A stretch of 64,000 nucleotides of DNA, taken from CAZYTM01 sp964649725. GTDB lineage: Bacteria; Desulfobacterota; Desulfuromonadia; Geobacterales; Geobacteraceae. The DNA is taken from NCBI GenBank assembly GCA_964649725.1, contig CAZYTM010000007.1, positions 1 through 64,000 of the forward strand, given 5' to 3'. Made by a program: the position numbers and the translations under genes. Shown here one piece after another: positions 19,335 through 28,175 of this stretch (its first letter is position 1; each line of letters begins with the position of its first letter). Below the pieces are notes generated by a model. That model had not been told where the DNA came from, made no database searches, and worked only from the letters and a program-made list of their open reading frames with translations.

Positions 19335-20642
19335 TCAGGAAAGGGTCCCCTGCCATATGGCAAGTTCTGCCAGCGCCCTCTCGGCAAGCATTCCACGCCT
19401 CTCTTTTTTCTTGATCTTTCCCTGCATATTCGGGAAGAGCCCATAATTCACGTTCATAGGTTGGAAATATTTGACATCGGCATTGGTGATGTGCCCGACA
19501 AGAGCGCCAAGGGCGGTGGTTGCAGGTGGTTCGGATATCGGCAGGTCAACTGCTACTCTTGCAGCATTGAGCCCTGCCAGAAAACCGCTTGCAGCTGATT
19601 CGACATAGCCTTCAACGCCGGTTATCTGGCCGGCAAAGAAAATGCGCGGATCAGATTTTAGCTGCTGGGTTGAGGTGAGCAGAGCGGGAGAGTTGATAAA
19701 AGTGTTCCGGTGCATGGAACCGAGGCGGACGAACTCCACATTCTCAAGTCCAGGGAGCATTCGGAATATCCGACGCTGTTCAGGCCAGGTAAGCTTGGTC
19801 TGGAATCCCACCATATTGTACATGGTGGCCTCGCTGTTTTCCATCCGGAGTTGGATTACGGCATGCGGTTCGCGGCCTGTGGCAGGGTCGATGAGGCCGA
19901 CCGGCTTCATCGGTCCGAAGCGGAGGGTATCGTGGCCGCGGGCTGCAAGCTCTTCTATCGGCATGCACCCTTCAAAATGGACCAGCTTTTCGAAGTCGCG
20001 GGCCGGGACCTTTTCGCCTTCAAGCAGAGAATCGATGAACGTCCGGTAAAGCTCTTCGTCAAGCGGAATGTTCAGGTAGTCGTCCCCTTCCCCTTTACCG
20101 TATCGGGATGCATGGAAGAGGCGTGACATGTCGAGCGACACTCTTGAGACTATCGGTGCGATGGCATCATAGAAATAGAGGTAGTCACCGGTAAGCCGGC
20201 TGATGCCGGTCGCCAGCGAGTCGCTGGTCAGCGGACCTGAGGCGACGACAACGGTTCCGGTTTGAGGGATCTCTGTGACCTCCCCTCGAACCAGTGTGAT
20301 GAGGGGATGTTTCACTATTCGCTCCGTGATGAAGGCGGCGAAAAGGTCGCGGTCAACTGCCAGTGCTCCCCCTGCAGGTACCTTGGTTGCGTCGGCTGCG
20401 GCCATGAAGATGCTTCCGAGACGTCGCAGCTCCTCTTTCAGGAGCCCCACGGCATTTTCCAGTCCTGCACCGCGCAGGGAGTTGGAACAGACCAGTTCTC
20501 CAAGATTCGGCGACTGGTGGGCAGGCGAGTAGCAGAGCGGCTTCATTTCGTGCAGTATGACCGGAACACCGCGCTGCGCTGCCTGCCAGGCTGCCTCGCA
20601 TCCGGCGAGGCCCGCACCTATGATGGTAATCGAAGTTTTCAT
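19335..20642 (-). CDS. trmFO: FADH2/folate-dependent tRNA (uracil-54-C5) methyltransferase
   Basis: A 435-residue flavoprotein that makes m5U54 in the tRNA T loop with methylenetetrahydrofolate as carbon donor. The dinucleotide fold GAGLAGCEAAWQ opens the protein; the family marks CSNSLRG, the central GCMPIEELAARG and the C-terminal GQITGVEGYVESAASG are present. Presence of trmFO rather than trmA fits Deltaproteobacteria. It follows topA after a short hairpin-containing gap. Confidence 0.95.
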   Translation of the reverse strand: MKTSITIIGAGLAGCEAAWQAAQRGVPVILHEMKPLCYSPAHQSPNLGELVCSNSLRGAGLENAVGLLKEELRRLGSIFMAAADATKVPAGGALAVDRDLFAAFITERIVKHPLITLVRGEVTEIPQTGTVVVASGPLTSDSLATGISRLTGDYLYFYDAIAPIVSRVSLDMSRLFHASRYGKGEGDDYLNIPLDEELYRTFIDSLLEGEKVPARDFEKLVHFEGCMPIEELAARGHDTLRFGPMKPVGLIDPATGREPHAVIQLRMENSEATMYNMVGFQTKLTWPEQRRIFRMLPGLENVEFVRLGSMHRNTFINSPALLTSTQQLKSDPRIFFAGQITGVEGYVESAASGFLAGLNAARVAVDLPISEPPATTALGALVGHITNADVKYFQPMNVNYGLFPNMQGKIKKKERRGMLAERALAELAIWQGTLS

Positions 20643-20659
20643 GGATTCCCTACGAGAAA

Positions 20660-20679
20660 GGCGGGACTTTCGCCCCGCC
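20660..20679 (-). terminator. Hairpin between topA and trmFO
   Basis: A 6-bp GC stem (GGCGGG / CCCGCC) with an 8-base loop, followed on the minus strand by TTTCTC. It could be a weak or partial terminator that lowers trmFO expression relative to topA. Confidence 0.4.
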
Positions 20680-20690
20680 CCTCCTGGCAG

Positions 20691-22976
20691 TTATTTCGCT
20701 TTCGGTTCCTTGCCGCCCAGTTTGTAATCACACCCCTCTTTGGGACACTTCAGAAATTCCCCCTCCCGTTTGTAGACCTTCTTGACCAGCAGCGGGAAGC
20801 CGCAGGTTGGGCAGGGGCCGGGCTGGGGCGGATCCCAGAGTGCGAACTTGCAGTCGGGGTAGCGGTTGCAGGAGTAGAACATCTTCCCGTAGCGGGATTT
20901 CTTCTCGGTAAGTTCACCTTCTTTGCAGTCGGGGCAGGTGACTCCGGTTCCCTTGGGCTTTACCAGCGGCTGAATGTTCTTGCAGGCGGGAAAGCCGGAG
21001 CAGGCAAGGTATTTGCCGAAACGGCCGTCCTTTATCAGCATGGGGCTTGAGCACTTGTCGCACTTTTCCTCGGAGACGACCGGTTCTGCCTTTTCTGTGG
21101 CTTCGGCCGACTCGAGGTTTCTGGTATAGCGGCATCCATCCTTGTAACCGGTACAGGCAATGAACTTGCCGCGTTTCCCCAGTTTCACCACCAACAGCTC
21201 ATTGCATTCGGGGCACTTTTCTTCAGTGACCTCGGTGGTCACGTCCGACTTGCTGACCTCTGCCTCCTTCTGTTTAAGGAGAGTGGAGAAAGGTTCCCAG
21301 AAGTCGCGCATCAGCGGTTTCCACTGCTTCTCTCCAAGGGAAACCTGGTCCAGCTCTTCCTCAAGACGTGCGGTAAAATTGTAGTCAACGTACTGGGTAA
21401 AGTGCTGGGTCAGCAGGTCACTCACCACCATCCCCACATCCTCAGGGAAGAACCGCTTGGTCTCCAGTCGGGCGTATTTTCGCTCCAGTAGGGTATTCAT
21501 GATGCTGGCATAGGTGGAGGGGCGACCGATGCCATACTCTTCCAGTGTCTTCACCAGGGTTGCTTCGGTATATCGGGGGGGAGGCTGGGTGAAGTGCTGT
21601 TCGGGTTTCAACCCTTTCAGGGTAAGGGTCTCGCCTTCAGTAAGAATCGGGAGGAGCCCTTCCTTTTCTTCGGTCTCATCGTCGATCCCTTCGATGTAGA
21701 GCTTCATGAAGCCGGGGAAGCGGATAACGGTGCCACTGGCGCGGAATTTGAATTTCTCTCCGGCAGCGATATCCACAGATGTCTGGTCCAGAAGTGCCTC
21801 GGCCATCTGACAGGCCACAGTTCGCTTCCAGATAAGCTCGTACAGCTTGAACTGGTCGGAGGAGAGGAACTTCTTTACCTCTGCCGGGGTCTTGTCGATA
21901 TAGGTAGGCCGGATCGCCTCATGCGCCTCCTGTGCGTTCTTCGACTTGTTCTTGAAGTAGCGTGGTTTGGCAAGCGCATACTCCTTGCCGTACAGGCTCG
22001 TGATGACCTGGTGCGCCTCATCCAGCGCCTGGGTTGAGAGGACCACGCTGTCGGTACGCATGTAGGTGATGAGACCTACCGCCCCGTCGCCGATGTCTAT
22101 CCCTTCGTAGAGCTTCTGGGCGGTTGACATGGTCTTTTTTGCGGAAAATCCGAGCTTGCGAGCCGCCTCCTGCTGCAGGGTGGAGGTGGTAAAGGGGGGT
22201 GAAGGGGTCCTCTTCCGTTCGCTTTTTGTAACCTTATCAACCTTGTAGGGGCATCCTCCCAGGTCCTTGACCAGGGAATCCGCGGCTGCCTGGTCGGGGA
22301 TGTCGAACTTGCCGAGTTTCTTCCCCTCAACCTCGAACAGGTTGGCAGTAAATTTCTGACCTTCCTGTTTTGTAAGGTCTGCTGCAATGGACCAGTACTC
22401 CTGGGTCTGAAATGCCTGGATCTCCTTTTCACGTTCACAGACGAGTCGTAGCGCCACCGATTGAACACGCCCGGCGGATAGGCCGTAACGGATCTTCTTC
22501 CATAGAAATGGTGACAGGGTGAACCCGACGAGGTAGTCGAGAACCGAGCGGGCCTGTTGTGCATCTACAAGATCGTAGGAGATTGTGCGAGGATTCTGGA
22601 CCGCCTCAACGATGGCATTTTTGGTTATTTCATGAAAGACAACCCGTTTTACCTGAAGCGCTGATTTCTTTTCATCGATTCCGAGGGCAGCCAGCAGGTG
22701 CCAGGAGATTGCCTCTCCTTCACGGTCGGGGTCAGTGGCGAGCAGCAGCGAGTCAGAACCTTTCAGTTCGCGTTTGATGGCGTCGATATGTTTTTTGCTT
22801 TCAGGGAGAACTGCGTACTTCGGCTCGAAATCCTTTTCCAGATCCACCGACCCCTGTTTGCTGGGGAGTGCCCTGACGTGGCCGAAGGAGGCTAGTACCT
22901 TGTAATCCGGGCCAAGGAATTTTTCGATGGTTTTGGCCTTGGCAGGCGATTCAACGATAACGAGGTGTTGCGGCAT
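20691..22976 (-). CDS. topA: DNA topoisomerase I (type IA)
   Basis: A 761-residue enzyme relaxing negative supercoils. The Toprim domain starts at VIVESPAKAKTIEKFLG with the acidic TDPDREGEAI triad; the active-site Tyr305 is in ITYMRTDS. Four C4 zinc-finger modules follow from about residue 575 (CPEC, CDKC, CPDC and CPTC starts). Size and arrangement are typical. It lies directly downstream of dprA in the leftward run, a common pairing in bacteria. Confidence 0.96.
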   Translation of the reverse strand: MPQHLVIVESPAKAKTIEKFLGPDYKVLASFGHVRALPSKQGSVDLEKDFEPKYAVLPESKKHIDAIKRELKGSDSLLLATDPDREGEAISWHLLAALGIDEKKSALQVKRVVFHEITKNAIVEAVQNPRTISYDLVDAQQARSVLDYLVGFTLSPFLWKKIRYGLSAGRVQSVALRLVCEREKEIQAFQTQEYWSIAADLTKQEGQKFTANLFEVEGKKLGKFDIPDQAAADSLVKDLGGCPYKVDKVTKSERKRTPSPPFTTSTLQQEAARKLGFSAKKTMSTAQKLYEGIDIGDGAVGLITYMRTDSVVLSTQALDEAHQVITSLYGKEYALAKPRYFKNKSKNAQEAHEAIRPTYIDKTPAEVKKFLSSDQFKLYELIWKRTVACQMAEALLDQTSVDIAAGEKFKFRASGTVIRFPGFMKLYIEGIDDETEEKEGLLPILTEGETLTLKGLKPEQHFTQPPPRYTEATLVKTLEEYGIGRPSTYASIMNTLLERKYARLETKRFFPEDVGMVVSDLLTQHFTQYVDYNFTARLEEELDQVSLGEKQWKPLMRDFWEPFSTLLKQKEAEVSKSDVTTEVTEEKCPECNELLVVKLGKRGKFIACTGYKDGCRYTRNLESAEATEKAEPVVSEEKCDKCSSPMLIKDGRFGKYLACSGFPACKNIQPLVKPKGTGVTCPDCKEGELTEKKSRYGKMFYSCNRYPDCKFALWDPPQPGPCPTCGFPLLVKKVYKREGEFLKCPKEGCDYKLGGKEPKAK

Positions 22977-23021
22977 ATGGTCACCATGACAGATTTTTCT
23001 AAAGACTTTTGTATCTTGAGG

Positions 23022-24095
23022 CTAGGTTACTGCAAATATCTTTCCGGGGAGTTGTAGTATCACCCCCCGCAATTCCAGGCGGAGTAACATAACGGAAAGC
23101 TCATGCACTGTCAACCCGGCTTTCCCTGCGATTTCGTCAATCTGCAGCGGTCCGCCCGCAAGAAGGGCACAGACCGTGCTCTCCACAGAGTCCAGGAACA
23201 GTGCTGGCTGAATCGGAATCCGCGAAGATCCAGCGTTTGGGAATTCATCGAGGATGTCTGCCGCCGTCTCAACCAGCTTGGCCCCCTGTTTTATCAGATG
23301 GTTGGTTCCGCGGCTTGCGCCCGAGGTTATTGCCCCTGGAATGGCAAAGACCTCGCGCCCCTGCTCCAGTGCAAATCGGGCGGTAATGAGCGATCCGCTC
23401 CGATCAGTCGCCTCTACAACAAGTACTCCGCGGGAGATCCCGCTGATGATCCGGTTGCGGCGCGGGAAGTTGGGAGCCAACGGCCCGGTCCCCATGGGAA
23501 ATTCAGAGATAAGGGCTCCATTTCTCTCCATTTCAGAGAAAAGTTGTCGGTTTTCCGACGGATATATTACGTCGATTCCGCATCCGAGCACCCCTATGCT
23601 CCTCCCTCCCGACTTGATTGCTGCCTGGTGAGCGGCAGCGTCAATGCCGCGTGCCATTCCGGAAACCACGGTCACTCGCTGCTCTGCCAACTCTGAGGCA
23701 AGTCTGCCGGTCGCCTGTATGCCGTAGCTGGTTGCACGCCTTGATCCGACTATTGCGATGGCCGGGTCAAGCCCTTCGAGGCTTCCCTTGACATAGAGGT
23801 AGGGGGGTGGATCAGTGATCTCAAGGAGAAGACGCGGATATTCGGGGGAGAGAAAGTCAATCAGCCGCGCCCCGCTCTTTTCCAGGGTGCGGCATTCACG
23901 CTCGGCAGAGGCCCGGTAGTCATGGGTCGCAATGGCAGTTGCAACTGCCGCTGAAATCCCCCTGGTTTGTGCGAGTTCCCCCGTAGATGCTTCCAGTGCA
24001 TTCCTGGGCGATCCGAAACGCTCGACCAGGCGGCGGAAGGTCACGTTTCCCACCAGAGGGACTGATTTCAGTGCAAACCAGTAGAAGTGTTCCAT
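23022..24095 (-). CDS. dprA: DNA processing protein DprA
   Basis: A 357-residue protein that loads RecA on incoming single-stranded DNA. An N-terminal HhH/SAM-like region (PLVGNVTFRRLVERFG) precedes the Rossmann-like DprA fold with GSRRATSYG and GMARGIDAAAH, then PRRNRIISG and the C-terminal winged-helix domain from about residue 295. No competence genes are nearby; many bacteria that are not known to be competent keep dprA. No strong ribosome site precedes ATG 24095. Confidence 0.93.
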   Translation of the reverse strand: MEHFYWFALKSVPLVGNVTFRRLVERFGSPRNALEASTGELAQTRGISAAVATAIATHDYRASAERECRTLEKSGARLIDFLSPEYPRLLLEITDPPPYLYVKGSLEGLDPAIAIVGSRRATSYGIQATGRLASELAEQRVTVVSGMARGIDAAAHQAAIKSGGRSIGVLGCGIDVIYPSENRQLFSEMERNGALISEFPMGTGPLAPNFPRRNRIISGISRGVLVVEATDRSGSLITARFALEQGREVFAIPGAITSGASRGTNHLIKQGAKLVETAADILDEFPNAGSSRIPIQPALFLDSVESTVCALLAGGPLQIDEIAGKAGLTVHELSVMLLRLELRGVILQLPGKIFAVT

Positions 24096-24135
24096 TGCGG
24101 GCCAAGACTCAGAACCGGTATCAAGTATGTCGACA

Positions 24136-25155
24136 TTATCGGTTTTTGATCAATTCAACTCTGTCTGCCCGATAGATGGTGTCGATGCTCTTGATAACAA
24201 GGGCGGTTGAGGTGGTTTTGGTGGTGTCAACGATAACAACTGCACCGATAACCTCCGGAGGGAGCTTCCCGACCGGGACGTCAATGAACTTCTGGTCGGG
24301 TTGCACGTCGCGGACTACATACAACATGTTTCCTGTCTTAATGCCGTGAGATGTTCCCAGATCCAGGTAGGCGACATCACCCGTAGCGATTGCCTTGTTG
24401 CCGGTCTTTGTTTCGACTATGTACCCTTTAAGGTCGACTTCTGCCGCTTTAAGTGCGATGGACCTTATTCTCTCCTTGTAGGGTGCGAGATATGCTCCTG
24501 GGCCAATCTCAACGTAGGATTTGGTTATGATCGCCTTGGAAACCTTCTGCTCAAGTTCGGCGATCTGAAGGGTTCCCAAGGGGATGATCTTGTAACCTAC
24601 AATCATGCTCGTAATTGGGTGGCTGATGGCATTTGACTTCTGATAGATGGAGTACCGGTCGCCCACTTTCCCGCCGTTGGCTTTTCCCAGGCTCGTGTAG
24701 ACAATATCGTCCTCACCTGATATCTGGCGGTTCTGGTAGGTGGAAATAATGGTAGCGATCGGTTTCTGATCGTCATTTTCCAGGAGAAAGCCTTCACTGC
24801 CGCTTATGGTAAAGGTGACCTCTTTTGGGGGGATTTCCGGGGTTTGCAATGCCGCAGTAGCGGCGGCTTGTGCCGAGATCTCGGTTTTTTCGGTATTGGG
24901 CGTCTCTATTTCGATCCGTCCATTTCTGAACCTCAGTTTTTGCCCCGGAAATATGACGTGCGGATTGGTAAGCCCACTATTGCCTGCCCAAAGGTCTGGC
25001 CAGTGGTATGGGTCTTTCAGGAATCTTTCCGAGAGCCCCCATAAGGTATCTCCCTTCTGTATGACGTAGATCTGAGGGTCTTCGTTCTCGGCCTGAGCGG
25101 AAAGGGGAGAGTAGATGATGGTGGCAGCAAGAAACAAACATACTATTGTTTTCAT
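24136..25155 (-). CDS. Secreted LysM domain protein
   Basis: A 339-residue periplasmic protein with a signal peptide (cleavage after about residue 22, AQA) and one LysM domain (about residues 29-78: YVIQKGDTLWGLSERF ... NPHVIFPGQKL) that binds peptidoglycan. The remaining 250 residues are beta-rich and unassigned; similar architecture (LysM followed by a long beta-rich region) is common in Geobacter-type genomes. It is 19 bp downstream of cpoB, so both probably act in the cell envelope. AAAGGGA precedes ATG 25155. Confidence 0.85.
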   Translation of the reverse strand: MKTIVCLFLAATIIYSPLSAQAENEDPQIYVIQKGDTLWGLSERFLKDPYHWPDLWAGNSGLTNPHVIFPGQKLRFRNGRIEIETPNTEKTEISAQAAATAALQTPEIPPKEVTFTISGSEGFLLENDDQKPIATIISTYQNRQISGEDDIVYTSLGKANGGKVGDRYSIYQKSNAISHPITSMIVGYKIIPLGTLQIAELEQKVSKAIITKSYVEIGPGAYLAPYKERIRSIALKAAEVDLKGYIVETKTGNKAIATGDVAYLDLGTSHGIKTGNMLYVVRDVQPDQKFIDVPVGKLPPEVIGAVVIVDTTKTTSTALVIKSIDTIYRADRVELIKNR

Positions 25156-25174
25156 ATAGGTCCCTTTTAGTAGA

Positions 25175-25888
25175 TCATAGACGATTGAGTCGTTCGCGTG
25201 CCTTGGCTGCCGCCGGACTCTTGGGATAGGTATCGATCAGCTTCTCAAGCGTTGTGCGAGCAGATTGCTGGTTGTTCAGGCTCACCTGAGAGAAGGCAAC
25301 CTTAAGCATGGCGTCCGGCACTTTTTTCCCCTTGGGATAACGTGCCAGAACTTCGTTGAAGGCTTCCAGTGCCTTCTGGTACTCCTTTTGAGTATAGTGG
25401 CATTCGCCAATCCAGTACTGTGCGTTGGCAGCGTACTCGCTTTCAGGGTAGGCGGAAATGAATGAGGCGAAGGCGGTTATCGCTTCAGGATAGCGGTTTG
25501 AGCTGAAGATGCCGAAGGCTTTCATGTAGGCCTCCTGCTGCTGGGCTTCATGATCGCTCCTGCCTGGCTCGGAGTTCACCACTTCAATCGTTGCGGAGGT
25601 TTTCGACGGCGATGAGGATGCTGGCTGAGACATGGCCTGTTGTCGGATTGCGATCAAATCTGAGTTGATCCCGTTAATTGCGGCTTCCTGAGATGCCAAC
25701 CGTGTTTTCAACTCCCCCAGTTCTCGTGAAAGTTCGGTCAGTTGGGATGCATGTGCCGAACCGGACTGAAGGATCTGCTCCAGCCGCCCCTCTGTTTCCA
25801 TCTGCTTTTTGGTGATGATGTCGGTGGAACTGCAGCCTGCCAGCAGAAGAGCGACCAATCCCCCAAGGAGTCGTTGTGGGAAATGCAT
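25175..25888 (-). CDS. cpoB: Tol-Pal associated TPR protein CpoB/YbgF, lipoprotein
   Basis: A 237-residue envelope protein. It starts with a lipoprotein signal ending in LLAGC, then a coiled coil (about residues 30-85) and C-terminal tetratricopeptide repeats (about 115-237), which is the YbgF/CpoB layout. E. coli CpoB couples Tol to peptidoglycan synthesis but is a soluble periplasmic protein; the lipobox here is a difference. AGGAGG precedes ATG 25888. It heads the leftward run, so its promoter lies in 25889-26036. Confidence 0.86.
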   Translation of the reverse strand: MHFPQRLLGGLVALLLAGCSSTDIITKKQMETEGRLEQILQSGSAHASQLTELSRELGELKTRLASQEAAINGINSDLIAIRQQAMSQPASSSPSKTSATIEVVNSEPGRSDHEAQQQEAYMKAFGIFSSNRYPEAITAFASFISAYPESEYAANAQYWIGECHYTQKEYQKALEAFNEVLARYPKGKKVPDAMLKVAFSQVSLNNQQSARTTLEKLIDTYPKSPAAAKARERLNRL

Positions 25889-26036
25889 TAATCCTCCTGA
25901 TCCAGAAAAGTTACCATAATTAAAGCTTCTTCCGGTTCCTTGTCAAGTGTTTGAGCCCCTTTTGGGTTTCTTTGCCGGGTTGATTGTGCTAGGATCACCT
26001 GCTGCGGCTGAGCCGTCGGGACGAGGTGAGGATATA

Positions 26037-27245
26037 TTGAAGAAGCCTGAATTGCTGGCACCTGCCGGCACTATGGAAAAACTGAAGATAGCCATCCATT
26101 ACGGTGCTGATGCAGTCTATCTGGGGGGGAAGTCTTTTGGACTCAGAAACCTTGCAGGCAATTTCAGCCGTGAGGAGCTGGAACTGGCCCTCGAGTATTC
26201 CCATACCCGGGGGGTACGGGTTTATCTGACGGTTAACGCCTACCCGGTAAACCAAGACCTTAAAGATCTTCGGGAATATCTCGAAGAGACGGCCACACTG
26301 CCGTTCGATGCCTTCATTGTTGCCGATCCGGGTGTTATTGCCATGCTGCAGGATATAGCACCGCACCGGGAACTCCATCTCTCAACCCAGGCCAATACAG
26401 TCAACTGGCAGAGTGCGTTATTCTGGGAGCGGCAGGGGATCAGGAGGATCAACCTGGCGCGGGAGATGTCGCTTGCGGATATCCGCGAGACGGCCAGTCG
26501 AGTTTCCGTTGAACTGGAGGCGTTTGTTCATGGTGCCATGTGCATCTCTTACTCTGGGCGCTGCCTTCTTTCCAGTATCATGGCCGATCGTAATGCCAAC
26601 AAAGGTGAGTGTGCCCATCCATGCCGCTGGGGCTATTCACTGGTTGAAGAGACCCGCCCGGGAGAATACTTCCCGGTACTGGAGGATGAGTCAGGCACCT
26701 TCATCTTCAATTCCAAAGATCTCTGTCTTATTGAACACCTGCCAGAACTTGCCTCTGCAGGGGTTGCTTCCCTGAAGATCGAAGGTCGGATGAAGGGGAT
26801 TCATTATGTGGCAGCAACGGTTCGCATCTACAGGGAGGCTCTGGACCGATTGTCTGCCGAAGGCGATACCTACAGGTTCCGACCTGAGTGGCTTGAAGAA
26901 CTCTGCAAGATAAGCCACCGTGGCTACACTACAGGCTTTGCCTTCGGCGTCCCTCAGGATGTCGGGCAGGAGTACCACTCCCGTTATATCCGCAGTCACG
27001 AATTCCTAGGCGTTGTGGATGAGGTGATGCCGGATGGCACTGCTCTGGTTGGCGTACGCAATCAGATCAGGGGAGGCGATACGGTCGAATGGATTGGGCG
27101 TGGGATGCGCTGTCAAACGTTAAAAATCGATGAAATGTATCATGATACTCTCGGTCGGATTGATGTGGCGCACCCAAACCAGAGGATATGTCTCACTCCG
27201 CCATTCCCCGTTGAGCAGTACGACCTTCTGAGGAAATCCAGATGA
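26037..27245 (+). CDS. U32 family peptidase-like protein (probable tRNA/rRNA hydroxylation factor)
   Basis: A protein of about 402 residues beginning KKPELLAPAGTMEKLKIAIHYGADAVYLGG, the standard start of the family. The U32 signature follows as E-AFVHGAMCISYSGRC-LSS, with further Cys in GECAHPCRW, which fits iron-sulfur binding. E. coli members TrhP and RlhA are needed for hydroxylation of tRNA U34 or 23S rRNA C2501; peptidase activity is doubtful. TTG 26037 is chosen because GTGAGG lies five bases upstream and the resulting N terminus matches the family. Its stop overlaps the acyltransferase start as ATGA. Confidence 0.83.
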   Translation: MKKPELLAPAGTMEKLKIAIHYGADAVYLGGKSFGLRNLAGNFSREELELALEYSHTRGVRVYLTVNAYPVNQDLKDLREYLEETATLPFDAFIVADPGVIAMLQDIAPHRELHLSTQANTVNWQSALFWERQGIRRINLAREMSLADIRETASRVSVELEAFVHGAMCISYSGRCLLSSIMADRNANKGECAHPCRWGYSLVEETRPGEYFPVLEDESGTFIFNSKDLCLIEHLPELASAGVASLKIEGRMKGIHYVAATVRIYREALDRLSAEGDTYRFRPEWLEELCKISHRGYTTGFAFGVPQDVGQEYHSRYIRSHEFLGVVDEVMPDGTALVGVRNQIRGGDTVEWIGRGMRCQTLKIDEMYHDTLGRIDVAHPNQRICLTPPFPVEQYDLLRKSR

Positions 27246-28174
27246 GCATTCGGGATATCCGCTGGGCTGCTGGAGTATCTTCTGTCATGCTCCTGACGGT
27301 ACCGTTTGTGCTGCTGCCGCTGCGTGCCGCCACATGGGTCGGCGGGAATCTCGGCCTGGCTCTCTACCACATTCTGGCTAAGTGGCGATCTGTCGGATAT
27401 GAGACGGTAGCGGACTTGCTCCCTTACCTCCAGGAGCAGAAAGGGTGGGACAGGCGCCTGACCTCACCGGAACGGATCATCCGCGAGGTCTTCATCAACA
27501 TAGGCATTCTGGTTGCCGAATTGAGCAGACTCTATTACGGTCAGGACAAAAGCCTGCTGAGAACGGTTGAATTCAGAGGAATTGAACAGTATGAACGGGC
27601 AAAGGAGCGGGGCCGCGGCATACTATTCATTACCGCACACTGCGGCAACTGGGAGTTGATGGCCCTTGCATTCGGTGCTGCGTACAGCCCGGTTGCAGTT
27701 GTTGCGCGCCCCATGAAAAAGGGGTATATCGACAGACTCCTTGAAAGGATACGCCTGCGTCACGGCAACAGCGTGATTTACCGGGATCAGTCTGTGCGAG
27801 GAATCCTGACGCTCCTCAAGGCAAACGGCATAGTCGGCATACTGATTGACCAGGTGACCCAACCTCCGCACGGCATCCCGGCAGATTTTTTCGGTCTCCC
27901 TGCCTGGACAACCGTGATGCCGGTAAAAGTGGCGATGAAATCCAAGAGCGCTCTGTTGCCAATCTTCATCCACCGGGAAGAGGGGCGCAGCATCGTCACG
28001 ATTCACCCTGAAGTGGAGTTGAGCGAAGAGGGCTCTGAACAGGAACGAATAGTTGACGGCACCTTACGACTGAATCGCTGCATAGAGCAGCATATCATCC
28101 GTTACCCGACCCAGTGGAACTGGCTGTACCGAAGATGGAAGGGAACTGACGGCATTAATGCAGGAAAGGAATGA
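27242..28174 (+). CDS. Lysophospholipid/lipid A acyltransferase (LpxL/HtrB family)
   Basis: A 310-residue inner-membrane protein with an N-terminal hydrophobic segment and the catalytic HxxxxE motif seen as TAHCGNWELM, followed by the PHGIPADFFGLPAWT segment and a C-terminal QWNWLYRRWK typical of LpxL/LpxM-type enzymes. It should transfer an acyl chain from acyl-ACP to lipid A or a related lipid. Coupling to the U32 gene (ATGA) and closeness to arnT (1-bp gap) suggest a lipid A assembly or modification role. Confidence 0.85.
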   Translation: MSIRDIRWAAGVSSVMLLTVPFVLLPLRAATWVGGNLGLALYHILAKWRSVGYETVADLLPYLQEQKGWDRRLTSPERIIREVFINIGILVAELSRLYYGQDKSLLRTVEFRGIEQYERAKERGRGILFITAHCGNWELMALAFGAAYSPVAVVARPMKKGYIDRLLERIRLRHGNSVIYRDQSVRGILTLLKANGIVGILIDQVTQPPHGIPADFFGLPAWTTVMPVKVAMKSKSALLPIFIHREEGRSIVTIHPEVELSEEGSEQERIVDGTLRLNRCIEQHIIRYPTQWNWLYRRWKGTDGINAGKE

Positions 28175-28175
28175 A